From assembly GCA_945910975.1 (NCBI GenBank), contig CAMDZY010000001.1, forward strand, positions 1 through 45,816: DNA of 45,816 nt, written 5' to 3'. The notes under the pieces were generated by a model, which had not been told where the DNA came from, ran no database searches, and saw only the letters and a program-made list of their open reading frames with translations. Below, piece by piece: positions 1 through 8,935 of the stretch. The DNA is from an uncultured Clostridia bacterium (GTDB lineage: Bacteria; Bacillota; Clostridia; Oscillospirales; Oscillospiraceae). The number at the start of each line of letters is the position of its first letter. Positions within the stretch are counted from its first letter, which is position 1. The position numbers and the translations under genes were made by a program.

Positions 1-1
1 G

Positions 2-232
2 TTGCGCCTGCGCACCGCATTGGGCATCGACGCGCAGGAATACGAAACGCAATTTCTGATGCCGTTTGAGCCGTTGGAAGCATTGTTGCAGCGTTTTGCC
101 GAGCAAAATCTCTGCCGCAAGACTGCCGGCCGCTGGGTACTGACGCCACAGGGCTTTTTGCTCTCCAACCAAATCATATCCTCCCTTCAGTTGGCGCAGC
201 AGCAATCCAAGCCGCTGGCAAAAAAACGATAA
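2..232 (+). CDS. hemW: Radical SAM coproporphyrinogen III oxidase-like protein HemW, C-terminal fragment (5' truncated by window edge)
   Basis: C-terminal tail ...RWVLTPQGFLLSNQIISSLQL resembles the HemW C-terminus; frame open to the window edge. Confidence 0.7.
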   Translation: MRLRTALGIDAQEYETQFLMPFEPLEALLQRFAEQNLCRKTAGRWVLTPQGFLLSNQIISSLQLAQQQSKPLAKKR

Positions 233-237
233 AAAAC

Positions 238-277
238 AAGCTGTGAAAATCGGAGCGCTCCGATTTTCACAGCTTTT
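238..277 (+). terminator. Intrinsic terminator, perfect 19-bp inverted repeat
   Basis: aagctgtgaaaatcggagc/gctccgattttcacagctt followed by TT; between convergent hemW and ade. Confidence 0.8.
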
Positions 278-324
278 GTAATTGTGACAGGTCGCTGTGC
301 GCGATTGCCCTACTTTTTTTGAAA

Positions 325-2127
325 TCATATATACCGCTGCGTGGCGACGTCCATCATGCCGCGCGTGCACAAGCGCACGGAGGGAATGACCGGCAGGGAC
401 ATGAACGAGAGGGTCATAAACGGGTCGATGCCGGCACTCACGCCCAGGGTGTGGGCGGCGGCTTTGGCGTCCTCCAAATTGCGGTTGACGGTCACAAGGT
501 CGCTTTGGCTCATCAGACCTGCCAGCTCCAACACCACATTGCCGACCGCTTCGCCGTCTTTCACCACTGTGATCCCGCCGCCCTGTTGGACGATCCGGTT
601 GGCGGCTGCGGCCATGTCGGCATCGTTGGCGCCGACGACAATAATATTGTGGCTGTCGTGCGAGATAGAGGTGGCGACTGCGCCGTGCTTCAGCCCATAG
701 CCCTGAATATAGCCAAGGCCGATGTGACCGGTGCCATGGTGGCGCTCAATCACTGCGATTTTCAAAATGTCTTTCGCGGTATCCACGCGGTCGGCGCGTC
801 CGGCGTCCACGGTGATGATCTGTCCCGGCACCATGCCCATCACGGCCAGATCCCCTTGCGTCCGGAACTGCTCCGGTTGCAGCGGCGCGACTTGGAATGT
901 GTGCAGCGCGCGGTCTTGCAAATTCTTTTCGACCGCAGGCGCGGCAAGCGGGCACAAAACGCCATTTGTGTAGACCGCTGTTCCGTCGCAGAACACCTGC
1001 TCGACCTGGAAACTGTGCAAATCATCCACAACGGTAAAGTCCGCACAATAGCCCGGAGCAATTGCCCCGCGCCCGGTAAGACCAAAGCGCTGCGCCGCGT
1101 GTAGGCTTGCCGCGCGAACCGCCCAGATGGGGTCGGCTCCGTAACCGATCGCCGCGCGCACAATGGCGTCCATATGTCCCTTTTCCAGCAGATCTGACGG
1201 ATGTTTATCGTCCGTGCAGAACAGGCAGCGGGCGGCATACTGCGATTGCAGCAGCGGCGCAAGCGCCTGTAAGTTCCGCGCGGCGGTTCCCTCGCGAATC
1301 ATGATGTACTGGCCGCGCCGCAGCTTTTCCAGCCCTTCTGCCGCCGTGGCGCACTCGTGGTCGGAATCGATTCCGGCAGCGGCATAGGCGTTCAGGTCGT
1401 TGCCACTCAAACCCGGCGCGTGGCCGTCGATCGGCTTGCCGTGCAGCTGTGCGGCGGCAATTTTATCCAGCACATCGGGCGCGTTATGCGTCACGCCGAA
1501 GGCGTTCATCATTTCCGCCAGACCAATGACGCGCGGGTCATCATATAACGGTTCCAAATCTGCCTGCGTTAGCGTTGCGCCGGCTTCGTCAAAGTCGGTC
1601 GCCGGTACGCAAGAGGGCAGCATGAAGTGTACCTTCAGCGGCAAGCCCCGTGTGGCCTGCAATAGAAAGCGGATACCGTCCACGCCCATGACGTTTGCAA
1701 TTTCATGCGGGTCGGTCACCACGGCTGTGGTGCCGTGGGGCAGCACCGCACGGGCAAATTCCACCGGGGAAACCAAGCTGGATTCCAGGTGAATATGTGA
1801 ATCGATCAGACCGGGGCAGACGATTTTGCCCGTCATATCGATTTCCTGCAAGCCTTCATAGCTGCCGATACCCGCCACAACGCCATCGCACACGGCAATG
1901 TCCGCCACCAAAAGCTCGTTGGAAAACACGTTGACATAGGTGGCGTTTTTCAGCACCAGATCGGCACGCTGCCGACCGGTCGCAACCTCCATCCGGCGCT
2001 GAGGCTGTTCCCGCCGGGAAAGAACGGAGTTCTCAAATTTTGTCATATCTGCACAAATCCTTTCCGCAAAATGCGCATACTTTTTATTATATTGTATCAC
2101 TTCATCCGCTGTTTTCCAAGAGGTCAA
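325..2127 (-). CDS. ade: Adenine deaminase
   Basis: 600-aa ORF; CPGLIDSHIHLESSLVSPVEFARAVLPHGTTAVVTDPHEIANV motif typical of adenine deaminase. Confidence 0.93.
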   Translation of the reverse strand: MTSWKTADEVIQYNKKYAHFAERICADMTKFENSVLSRREQPQRRMEVATGRQRADLVLKNATYVNVFSNELLVADIAVCDGVVAGIGSYEGLQEIDMTGKIVCPGLIDSHIHLESSLVSPVEFARAVLPHGTTAVVTDPHEIANVMGVDGIRFLLQATRGLPLKVHFMLPSCVPATDFDEAGATLTQADLEPLYDDPRVIGLAEMMNAFGVTHNAPDVLDKIAAAQLHGKPIDGHAPGLSGNDLNAYAAAGIDSDHECATAAEGLEKLRRGQYIMIREGTAARNLQALAPLLQSQYAARCLFCTDDKHPSDLLEKGHMDAIVRAAIGYGADPIWAVRAASLHAAQRFGLTGRGAIAPGYCADFTVVDDLHSFQVEQVFCDGTAVYTNGVLCPLAAPAVEKNLQDRALHTFQVAPLQPEQFRTQGDLAVMGMVPGQIITVDAGRADRVDTAKDILKIAVIERHHGTGHIGLGYIQGYGLKHGAVATSISHDSHNIIVVGANDADMAAAANRIVQQGGGITVVKDGEAVGNVVLELAGLMSQSDLVTVNRNLEDAKAAAHTLGVSAGIDPFMTLSFMSLPVIPSVRLCTRGMMDVATQRYI

Positions 2128-2146
2128 AATTCACAAATTCTACAGG

Positions 2147-3121
2147 TTAAATTTGTACGGCGCGGCGCAGTTGTTCGATAAATTTATCGTGATCCACGCG
2201 GTACACAACATCTACCGGTAGGGTTGGCTTTGCACTCAGCCGTTCATCTACCACCAGCTTGCCGTCGCACCAGCCGCCGGAGCAGTCAACGTCGCATTGC
2301 ACGCGGCGCACCTGCTCCAGCATGGACGGATCCAGCAGCCCCGCCACGGCGACCGCATCATGCACCGGCGTCATGCCCTCCGGCGCGGTTTTCAGCAGAT
2401 TTGTGCGGCGGATGTAGTCCTTGATCATATCCGCCATCCAATCGCCCAACTCGGACAGACCGCGCAGGCTTTCGGCATCCTCATAGGTTACCATCGCCGA
2501 GCCGGTCGCTTCCAACGGATAGACCTGCACCGGGCAGCCGCTGTGCAGCACGATCTGCGCCGCCTCCGGGTCGTGATAAAAATTGGCTTCGGCAGCGGGC
2601 GTGCGATTTCCGCCGTAAATGCCGCCACCCATCAAAACGATCCGCTCGATTTTTGCACAAATATCCGGCGCCATGCGCAGCGCCATCGCCACATTGGTCA
2701 GCGGTGCCGTGGCCACCACGGTAACCGGCATGGTCGCCGCGCGGAGCGTTTCCACGATAAAGGTACACGCGTGCTGCGGCTGCACCTTTTGTTTCGGCTC
2801 CGGCAATTTTAAATACTCCTCGTGAATCGTGATCTCCTCGCCGTCCACAATGCAGTGCAGCTGCTGCGCACGTACGTTCTGCGCGCGCCCCGGCATGAGA
2901 TCGCACACCATCGGCGCAGGGCAGCCGGCATAAACCGGGATGTCCGCGTGCAAAAATTCCACCAACCGCAGCGCATTGTCCGCCGTTGTTTCCAGCGGCT
3001 TATTGCCATGCGTGACGGTAATACCTAAAATGTCATATTTCCCGCTCCGAATCGCCAAAATCAACGCCACGGCATCATCATTGCCGGGGTCACAGTCAAA
3101 AATCATGGGTTTGCGTTGCAT
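2147..3121 (-). CDS. Inosine/uridine-preferring nucleoside hydrolase
   Basis: FDCDPGNDDAVALILA N-terminal metal-binding motif of the IunH family; 19 nt upstream of ade. Confidence 0.92.
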   Translation of the reverse strand: MQRKPMIFDCDPGNDDAVALILAIRSGKYDILGITVTHGNKPLETTADNALRLVEFLHADIPVYAGCPAPMVCDLMPGRAQNVRAQQLHCIVDGEEITIHEEYLKLPEPKQKVQPQHACTFIVETLRAATMPVTVVATAPLTNVAMALRMAPDICAKIERIVLMGGGIYGGNRTPAAEANFYHDPEAAQIVLHSGCPVQVYPLEATGSAMVTYEDAESLRGLSELGDWMADMIKDYIRRTNLLKTAPEGMTPVHDAVAVAGLLDPSMLEQVRRVQCDVDCSGGWCDGKLVVDERLSAKPTLPVDVVYRVDHDKFIEQLRRAVQI

Positions 3122-3159
3122 TGTTGTGTCCTCCTGTGTGATATATTTATGACAGCCTG

Positions 3160-3239
3160 AACCGCCGAAGGGCGGTTTTTAACGCGGCGTATGCCGCCGC
3201 CAAAAATGATTGCATTTGATTCGCCGCTATGGCGGCGAA
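3160..3239 (-). other. Cluster of three consecutive GC-rich hairpins in the intergenic spacer
   Basis: AACCGCC/GGCGGTT (3160-3177 region), GCGGCG/CGCCGC (3184-3200), TTCGCCGC/GCGGCGAA (3220-3239). Confidence 0.6.
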
Positions 3240-3248
3240 CTCTGTGGA

Positions 3249-3455
3249 TTATTCTTCGTCTGGGACATATTCTGCAATGTCCTCGATCCTGCATGACAAA
3301 GCGGCACATAGCTTGTTCAATGTCTTTGTTTCTATGTTTTCATTTGCGCGAAGCCGCCGGACGGTTTTACTGTCGATGCCGCAGCGTTCTCTCAACTGAT
3401 ACGTCGACACACCGCGTTGCTTCATAATCACCCATAACTTATCAAATGTTATCAT
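3249..3455 (-). CDS. Small XRE/Cro-family helix-turn-helix regulator (68 aa)
   Basis: STYQLRERCGIDSKTVRRLRANENIETKTLNKLCAALSCRIEDIAEYVPDEE; GGAGGT RBS before ATG. Confidence 0.85.
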   Translation of the reverse strand: MITFDKLWVIMKQRGVSTYQLRERCGIDSKTVRRLRANENIETKTLNKLCAALSCRIEDIAEYVPDEE

Positions 3456-3469
3456 GGCCTACCTCCATA

Positions 3470-3498
3470 TTGACATTTGTTAGTATGGGGGTTATAAT
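3470..3498 (+). promoter_or_regulatory. Perfect sigma-A consensus promoter with no sense gene downstream
   Basis: TTGACA (3470-3475), 17-nt spacer, TATAAT (3493-3498). Confidence 0.65.
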
Positions 3499-3559
3499 CT
3501 TTTATATTAAGGGGATATAATCCCCACATTTATAATATTGATGGGGTTAAAATGCAAAA

Positions 3560-3603
3560 GCGGCCGTTTCTCATGGTTTTTCAAATCATGAGAAACAGCC
3601 GCC
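3560..3603 (-). terminator. Terminator of murA
   Basis: GCGGCTGTTTCTCATG/CATGAGAAACGGCCGC followed by TTTT on the minus strand. Confidence 0.8.
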
Positions 3604-3623
3604 GGTGCTTATCTGTGTTCAAC

Positions 3624-4916
3624 TTAGCCCGCTGCAGCGTTGGTGCGTTCTTCCGGGGTTTCGATGCGGCGGATGTTGGCGCCAAGGGCGCGGAGCTTGC
3701 CGATGATGTTTTCGTAGCCGCGCTCAATATAGTGGGCGTCTTCTACCACGGTGGTCTGGTCGGCCACAAGACCGGCGATGACCATGGCGGCGCCGGCACG
3801 CAGGTCGCACGCCTTGACCGCGCAGCCGTGCAGCTGTTCCACGCCGTCGATGATGGCCAGCTTGGTGTTCACCTGAATGGATGCGCCCATACGGTTCAGC
3901 TCGGCGCAGTAGCGGAAGCGGGTGTCATAAATGCTCTCGGTAATCAGGCTTGTCCCCTGCGCCAGCGCCATGCACACAGCAAACTGCGACTGCATATCGG
4001 TGGGGAAGCCGGGATAGGGCATCGTCTTGACATTGACACGCTTCATTCTGCCGTGGCGCTCGACGCGGATGGCGTCGTCATACTCTGTCACCGTTGCACT
4101 CATTTCGCGCAGCTTCGCCGTGATGCAGTCCATATGCTTGGGAATCACATTTTGCACCAAAACGTTGCCTGCGGTGGCCGCAGCCGCGACCATGTAGGTG
4201 CCGGCTTCGATTTGGTCGGGAATGATGGTGTAGCTGCCGCCGCGCATCATCGGTACGCCGCGGATCTTGATCACATCCGTGCCTGCACCGGAAATTTTTG
4301 CGCCCATTGCGTTCAGGAAGTTCGCCAAGTCTACAATGTGCGGCTCCTTGGCGGCGTTTTCAATGATCGTGGTGCCGTTGGAGAGCGCTGCGCCGATGAT
4401 GATGTTCATCGTTGCGCCCACGGATACCACGTCCAAATTCACGCGGCCGCCGGGGAGGCCTCCTTCCGGCGCGGTGGCGCAGACATAGCCGTTTTGCACC
4501 ACAACATCCGCGCCGATTGCGGAAAAGCCTTTGATATGCTGATCGATGGGGCGAACGCCAAAGTTGCACCCGCCAGGCATGGCGACCTTTGCATGGCCAA
4601 AGCGGCCGAGCTGTGCGCCGATCAGGTAATACGATGCGCGAATGCGCCGCACCAATTCGATCGGCGCGACCGAATCGCGCACATGGGTGCAGTTGATCTC
4701 CACCGTGTTCGCGCTCAGCCGGCGAATGCCCGCGCCCATGCTGTCGAGAATCTCAAGCAGCAGCCGCACATCGGAGATATCGGGAACATTTTCGATCCGG
4801 CAAACGCCGTTGACAAGCAAGGTTGCAGGCAAAATCGCAACCGTTGCATTTTTTGCGCCGCTGATGGGGACAGTACCGTTTAGCGGTGTTCCGCCATTTA
4901 TCAAGTATTTAACCAT
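3624..4916 (-). CDS. murA: UDP-N-acetylglucosamine 1-carboxyvinyltransferase
   Basis: MVKYLINGGTPLNGTVPISGAKNATVAILPATLLVNG...; start placed at internal Met (4916), the residues before it in the ORF do not look like MurA. Confidence 0.93.
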   Translation of the reverse strand: MVKYLINGGTPLNGTVPISGAKNATVAILPATLLVNGVCRIENVPDISDVRLLLEILDSMGAGIRRLSANTVEINCTHVRDSVAPIELVRRIRASYYLIGAQLGRFGHAKVAMPGGCNFGVRPIDQHIKGFSAIGADVVVQNGYVCATAPEGGLPGGRVNLDVVSVGATMNIIIGAALSNGTTIIENAAKEPHIVDLANFLNAMGAKISGAGTDVIKIRGVPMMRGGSYTIIPDQIEAGTYMVAAAATAGNVLVQNVIPKHMDCITAKLREMSATVTEYDDAIRVERHGRMKRVNVKTMPYPGFPTDMQSQFAVCMALAQGTSLITESIYDTRFRYCAELNRMGASIQVNTKLAIIDGVEQLHGCAVKACDLRAGAAMVIAGLVADQTTVVEDAHYIERGYENIIGKLRALGANIRRIETPEERTNAAAG

Positions 4917-5092
4917 AAAACTCCTCTTTTTCGACATCCAACCTGTAATAATTGCGTCTGTAGAAGTATTTTTTGCCAATGCCACAGCGCCTGCCGGCGA
5001 TGTGCGACTGTCCGGAGAATCCAATCCATATGTAGCCATTTCTCCGGGATATTTCCATTGTACCACAGCTACAGACAGATGTAAAGAAAAAA

Positions 5093-6427
5093 TTACAAAT
5101 CGGCTACAGAAGTTGTCATAATTCTGCGCAGCCCTTTGGGGTAGTGATTTTTTAACAGCCCGTTTGCGCCCTTTGCCCAGCCGATGGAGAAGCCGTCCAC
5201 CTGCACCAGCGTCCAGCCCTTTTGCTGTCCCGGCAGCGCTTCGCCGTGTAGGTACTTTGCAATTTCTTCGCTGTCAGCGGCATAATTGACGTTTTGCGGC
5301 GCGTCTTTTGCCCAAAGTGCCAATGCGTGTGCCGGTTCAAAGCGCCCCTTCAGCGCCTGCCCCAAGGCCAGACCGGGGCGCAAAACCCGCAGTCCGCGCA
5401 GCCGGGGCAGCTGCGTTGGTGCCCAAAAAATTTCTTGCCCGAACGAAATTGCCTTGCCCTGCGGTAAGGTCGGCAGGGCAACATAATCCGGCGGCAGTGC
5501 GGAAGCCGGTTCCTCCGGCGCGGCACAAAATTGGGCGCCCTCGCGGCGCAGTACGGCGGCAAAATGTCCCTCGCCGCGAAGCCGATGCGGCCAAAGGCGG
5601 AACGTGTTCGCCAATTCGGCACGACCGCCCGCAACCCAGTCCGGCCGACCCGGTGCAAACCACGGCGCATGGGTCTGCTCCACCGAAAAATCCGGGTGCG
5701 ATGCTAAAAATGCCGCGATCACGCCCTCGTTTTCCTCCGGGGCAAAGGTGCAGGTGGAATACACCAGCCGACCGCCGCCACGGAGCATTTTACCGGCATT
5801 TTCCAAAATTTCCAGCTGCCGCCGGGCGCATTTTTCCACCGTCTGTCGGCTCCAATCCGTCACGGCCGCTTCTTCCTTGCGGAACATTCCCTCGCCGGAG
5901 CAGGGCGCATCTACAAGTATTTTGTCAAAAAAGTTTGGAAAAAACCCTGCCAATTTTTTGGTGTCCTCGTTTAACACCAGTGCATTGGCAACGCCCATGC
6001 GCTCAATGTTGCGGGACAAAATTTTTGCACGCGCCGGGTGATACTCGTTGCACACCAATAATCCCTCGCCCTGCATCGCCGCAGCAAGCTGTGTCGATTT
6101 TCCGCCCGGCGCAGCGCACAGATCCAGCACACGTTCGCCGGGCCTTGCATCCAGCAGCCTTGCCGCCGACATGGCCGACGGCTCCTGCAAATAGTAGACG
6201 CCCGCCTCGTGATAGGGGTGCAGACCGGGACGGGATGCCGGGTCATAATAAAACCCGTTCGGCTCCCACGGTACCGGCTGACGCAAAAACGGCAGCGGCA
6301 GCGGCTTGGTTTTCAGCGGATTGAACCGCAAGCCCACATTGCGTGGGCGCTGATAGGAAGCCAGAAAATCGGCATATTCTTCCCCCAACAAGCGCTCCAT
6401 CCGCACCAAAAATTCCTCCGGCAACAT
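5093..6427 (-). CDS. 16S rRNA (cytosine-C5)-methyltransferase, RsmB/RsmF (NOL1/NOP2) family
   Basis: VLDLCAAPGGKSTQLA SAM motif, DKILVDAPCSGEGMFRK, LVYSTCTFAPEENE catalytic Cys motifs. Confidence 0.92.
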   Translation of the reverse strand: MLPEEFLVRMERLLGEEYADFLASYQRPRNVGLRFNPLKTKPLPLPFLRQPVPWEPNGFYYDPASRPGLHPYHEAGVYYLQEPSAMSAARLLDARPGERVLDLCAAPGGKSTQLAAAMQGEGLLVCNEYHPARAKILSRNIERMGVANALVLNEDTKKLAGFFPNFFDKILVDAPCSGEGMFRKEEAAVTDWSRQTVEKCARRQLEILENAGKMLRGGGRLVYSTCTFAPEENEGVIAAFLASHPDFSVEQTHAPWFAPGRPDWVAGGRAELANTFRLWPHRLRGEGHFAAVLRREGAQFCAAPEEPASALPPDYVALPTLPQGKAISFGQEIFWAPTQLPRLRGLRVLRPGLALGQALKGRFEPAHALALWAKDAPQNVNYAADSEEIAKYLHGEALPGQQKGWTLVQVDGFSIGWAKGANGLLKNHYPKGLRRIMTTSVADL

Positions 6428-6506
6428 CGTTGTCCCTTCTTTCCGTACACAGTACCTTCATCATAAGGGATTTTCATGCAATGTGCAACCTTTTTTTGTA
6501 AAATGC

Positions 6507-6535
6507 TTGACAGACAGTGTCGGGTGTATTAAAAT
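6507..6535 (+). promoter_or_regulatory. Promoter of the TetR/ABC operon
   Basis: TTGACA-N17-TAAAAT. Confidence 0.6.
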
Positions 6536-6578
6536 AGTGTACGATATATAACGACTGCTATATAAAGAGGGGAAGCTC

Positions 6579-7139
6579 ATGCCGCCGAAAGTCAAAATCA
6601 GTCGGGAAAAAATTGTGGCCGCCGCCACCGATTTGGTGCGCAAGCGCGGAGTGAATGCGCTCAATGCCCGCTCGGTTGCCGATGCGCTCGGCTGTTCCAC
6701 CCAGCCGGTATTCTCCAATTTTGCAACGATGGAAGAACTGAAAAACGCCGTTCTGGACACTGCCAACCGCCTGTATTTGTCCCACCAACAGCAGGCCATG
6801 CAGCAAGGCGACCTCCCACCCTACAAGGCAAGCGGCATGGCGTACATCCGCTTTGCAGCGGAGGAGCCGGAGCTGTTCCGGCTGCTGTTCATGCGCGACC
6901 GCTCGCACGAAAAGACCGATGAGGCCACCGATGAGCTGAAGCAAATGACCGTGCTCGTCAGCCGCAACACCGGCCTTTCGCAGGAAGAAGCGTTTCGCTT
7001 TCACATGGAGATGTGGGTGTACGTCCACGGCATCGCCACAATGTTGGCCACGGCGTTTTTGCCATGGGATTGGGAACAGATCAGCCAAATGCTGACCGAT
7101 GCCTATTGCAGTATGCAGCAATATTATTGTAAGGAGTGA
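6579..7139 (+). CDS. TetR/AcrR-family transcriptional regulator
   Basis: N-terminal HTH KISREKIVAAATDLVRKRGVNALNARSVADALGCSTQPVFSNFATMEELKNAV. Confidence 0.88.
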   Translation: MPPKVKISREKIVAAATDLVRKRGVNALNARSVADALGCSTQPVFSNFATMEELKNAVLDTANRLYLSHQQQAMQQGDLPPYKASGMAYIRFAAEEPELFRLLFMRDRSHEKTDEATDELKQMTVLVSRNTGLSQEEAFRFHMEMWVYVHGIATMLATAFLPWDWEQISQMLTDAYCSMQQYYCKE

Positions 7140-7144
7140 CCGCT

Positions 7145-7873
7145 ATGGATGCCATAAAAACCGTTTCTCTCACCAAGCAATACGGCACGCTCACGGCCGT
7201 GGACGGCTTGGATTTGAGCGTGGAGCAGGGCGAATTGTTTGCGTTGTTAGGCGTAAACGGCGCAGGCAAGACCACCACCATCAAAATGCTGACCTGCCTG
7301 AGCCGTCCGACCGGCGGCGATGCGCTGGTGCTTGGCCACAGCGTCGCCAAGGAACCGGCCGCCGTGAAAGCCTGCATCGCCGTTTCCCCGCAGGAAACCG
7401 CCGTTGCGCCCAACCTGACCGTGCAGGAAAATTTGGCGCTGATGTGCGGCGTGCATCGGTTTTCCCGGCAAAAGACCCGCGAAATGGTCGCAGAACTGAC
7501 AGAGCAGCTGGGGCTGGGGGAAATTCTCACCCGCCGCGCCGGGAAACTGTCCGGCGGCTGGCAGCGCAGGCTGAGCATCGCCATGGCGCTGGTCAGCGAG
7601 CCGGAAATTCTGTTTTTGGATGAGCCGACGCTGGGGTTGGATGTGATTGCCCGCAGTGAATTGTGGGACTGGATCCGCACGCTTAAAGGAAAAGTGACAA
7701 TTATTTTGACAACACATTACATGGAGGAGGCCGAAGCGCTCTCCGACCGGATCGGCATCATGAAGGATGGACATCTGCTTTGTTGCGGCACTGCTGCACA
7801 GCTGATGCAGCGCAGCGGCACCGATTCGTTGGAAGCAGCGTTTCTTCGCGTGGTAAAGGAGGGGATCGTATGA
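7145..7873 (+). CDS. ABC transporter ATP-binding protein
   Basis: Walker A GVNGAGKTTT, signature LSGGWQRRLSIAMAL, Walker B ILFLDEPTLGLD; AAGGAG RBS before ATG 7145. Confidence 0.93.
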   Translation: MDAIKTVSLTKQYGTLTAVDGLDLSVEQGELFALLGVNGAGKTTTIKMLTCLSRPTGGDALVLGHSVAKEPAAVKACIAVSPQETAVAPNLTVQENLALMCGVHRFSRQKTREMVAELTEQLGLGEILTRRAGKLSGGWQRRLSIAMALVSEPEILFLDEPTLGLDVIARSELWDWIRTLKGKVTIILTTHYMEEAEALSDRIGIMKDGHLLCCGTAAQLMQRSGTDSLEAAFLRVVKEGIV

Positions 7874-8589
7874 TGGCGCTTGCCGCGCGCAACCGCAAGG
7901 AAATTTTGCGCGACCCGATCAATCTGCTATTTGGGTTGGCGTTTCCGGTTGCATTGTTATTGTTGCTTACTGCCATTCAATCCAACATCCCGGTACAGTT
8001 GTTTGACGCATCGTCGCTGACGCCGGGCATTTGTGTGTTTGGCCTGTCCTTTATGACGCTGTTTTCTGCGCAGCTTTTGGCCAAGGATCGCGGCAGTGCG
8101 ATGCTGCAACGGCTGTACGCAACGCCGCTGCGTGCGCGGGATTTCATTCTTGCCTACACCCTGCCGATGCTCCCGCTGAGCATCCTACAGTGTCTTGTCT
8201 GTTGTGCAACGGGTCTTCTGTTGGGAATGACGCCGACATGGAACCTTTTGTTTGGAATTGTGTTGATTGTGCCGGTGTCGCTGCTGTTTATCTCGCTCGG
8301 CCTGTTATGTGGCAGCGTGTTCAATGACAAGCAGGTCGGCGGCATCTGCGGCGCACTTTTGACCAACCTGACCGCGCTCACCTCCGGCATCTGGTTCGAC
8401 CCGATGATGGTTGGCGGCGTATTTGGGAAAATTGCCAACGCAATGCCCTTTTTGCACGCGGTGGAGTTGGAACGCGCGGCATTCCGCGGCGAACTATCCC
8501 TGCCCCACCTGTGGTGGGTGCTGGGCTATGCCGCCGTGGCCGGGATTGCCGCAATTGCTTTGTTCCTGCGGCAGATGAAACGGCAGTAA
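7870..8589 (+). CDS. ABC-2 type transporter permease
   Basis: Multi-TM protein, ATGA overlap with the upstream ATPase; FDASSLTPGICVFGLSFMTLFSAQLLAKDRGSAMLQRLYATPLR. Confidence 0.9.
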   Translation: MMALAARNRKEILRDPINLLFGLAFPVALLLLLTAIQSNIPVQLFDASSLTPGICVFGLSFMTLFSAQLLAKDRGSAMLQRLYATPLRARDFILAYTLPMLPLSILQCLVCCATGLLLGMTPTWNLLFGIVLIVPVSLLFISLGLLCGSVFNDKQVGGICGALLTNLTALTSGIWFDPMMVGGVFGKIANAMPFLHAVELERAAFRGELSLPHLWWVLGYAAVAGIAAIALFLRQMKRQ

Positions 8590-8935
8590 AAAAGCTGTCT
8601 GGCCAGAGAAGTCGACAAAAGGCACAGCGCCCGTCTATGCGCAGAAAAGACAGCACAGAAGCCGGGCACCGGCATATTATTTTGATGATTGCATGTGCAG
8701 CAGGATTTAGCCAGTGGATCCCGAATTCCTCAAGTTTTTCAACTGCCTCAATCCTTGTAATTTTTATGTTTTGCTATTGCATTATCCCTTAATCTATGGT
8801 ATTATATTTATGTGATTGATATGATATTTTTTATCATCATATATTATAATTTGAGCGAGGCGGTAATTTATGAATTAATATTATGCTGTATACAGGAGAA
8901 CGCTTTGAAACACTACACTTTCGGGAGGATTAATT

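Noticed and set aside
2128-2146. Possible purine riboswitch upstream of adenine deaminase
   Set aside because: Only 19 nt separate ade from the upstream nucleoside hydrolase, too short for an aptamer; no purine-aptamer core seen in the spacer at 3122-3248.
3552-4883. 443-aa + strand ORF fully antisense to murA
   Set aside because: Mirror of GC-rich coding sequence; equally long antisense ORFs lie opposite rnj, malQ, MBOAT and LOR/SDH genes. No recognisable domain. The promoter upstream is reported separately.
4916-5066. 50-aa N-terminal extension of MurA in the ORF track
   Set aside because: MurA homology begins at MVKYLINGG; the upstream residues do not resemble MurA.
8712-8734. Adjacent GGATCC and GAATTC sites (ggatcccgaattc), resembling a cloning junction
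   Set aside because: Only two restriction sites, no vector or adapter sequence around them; chance occurrence in natural DNA is more likely.
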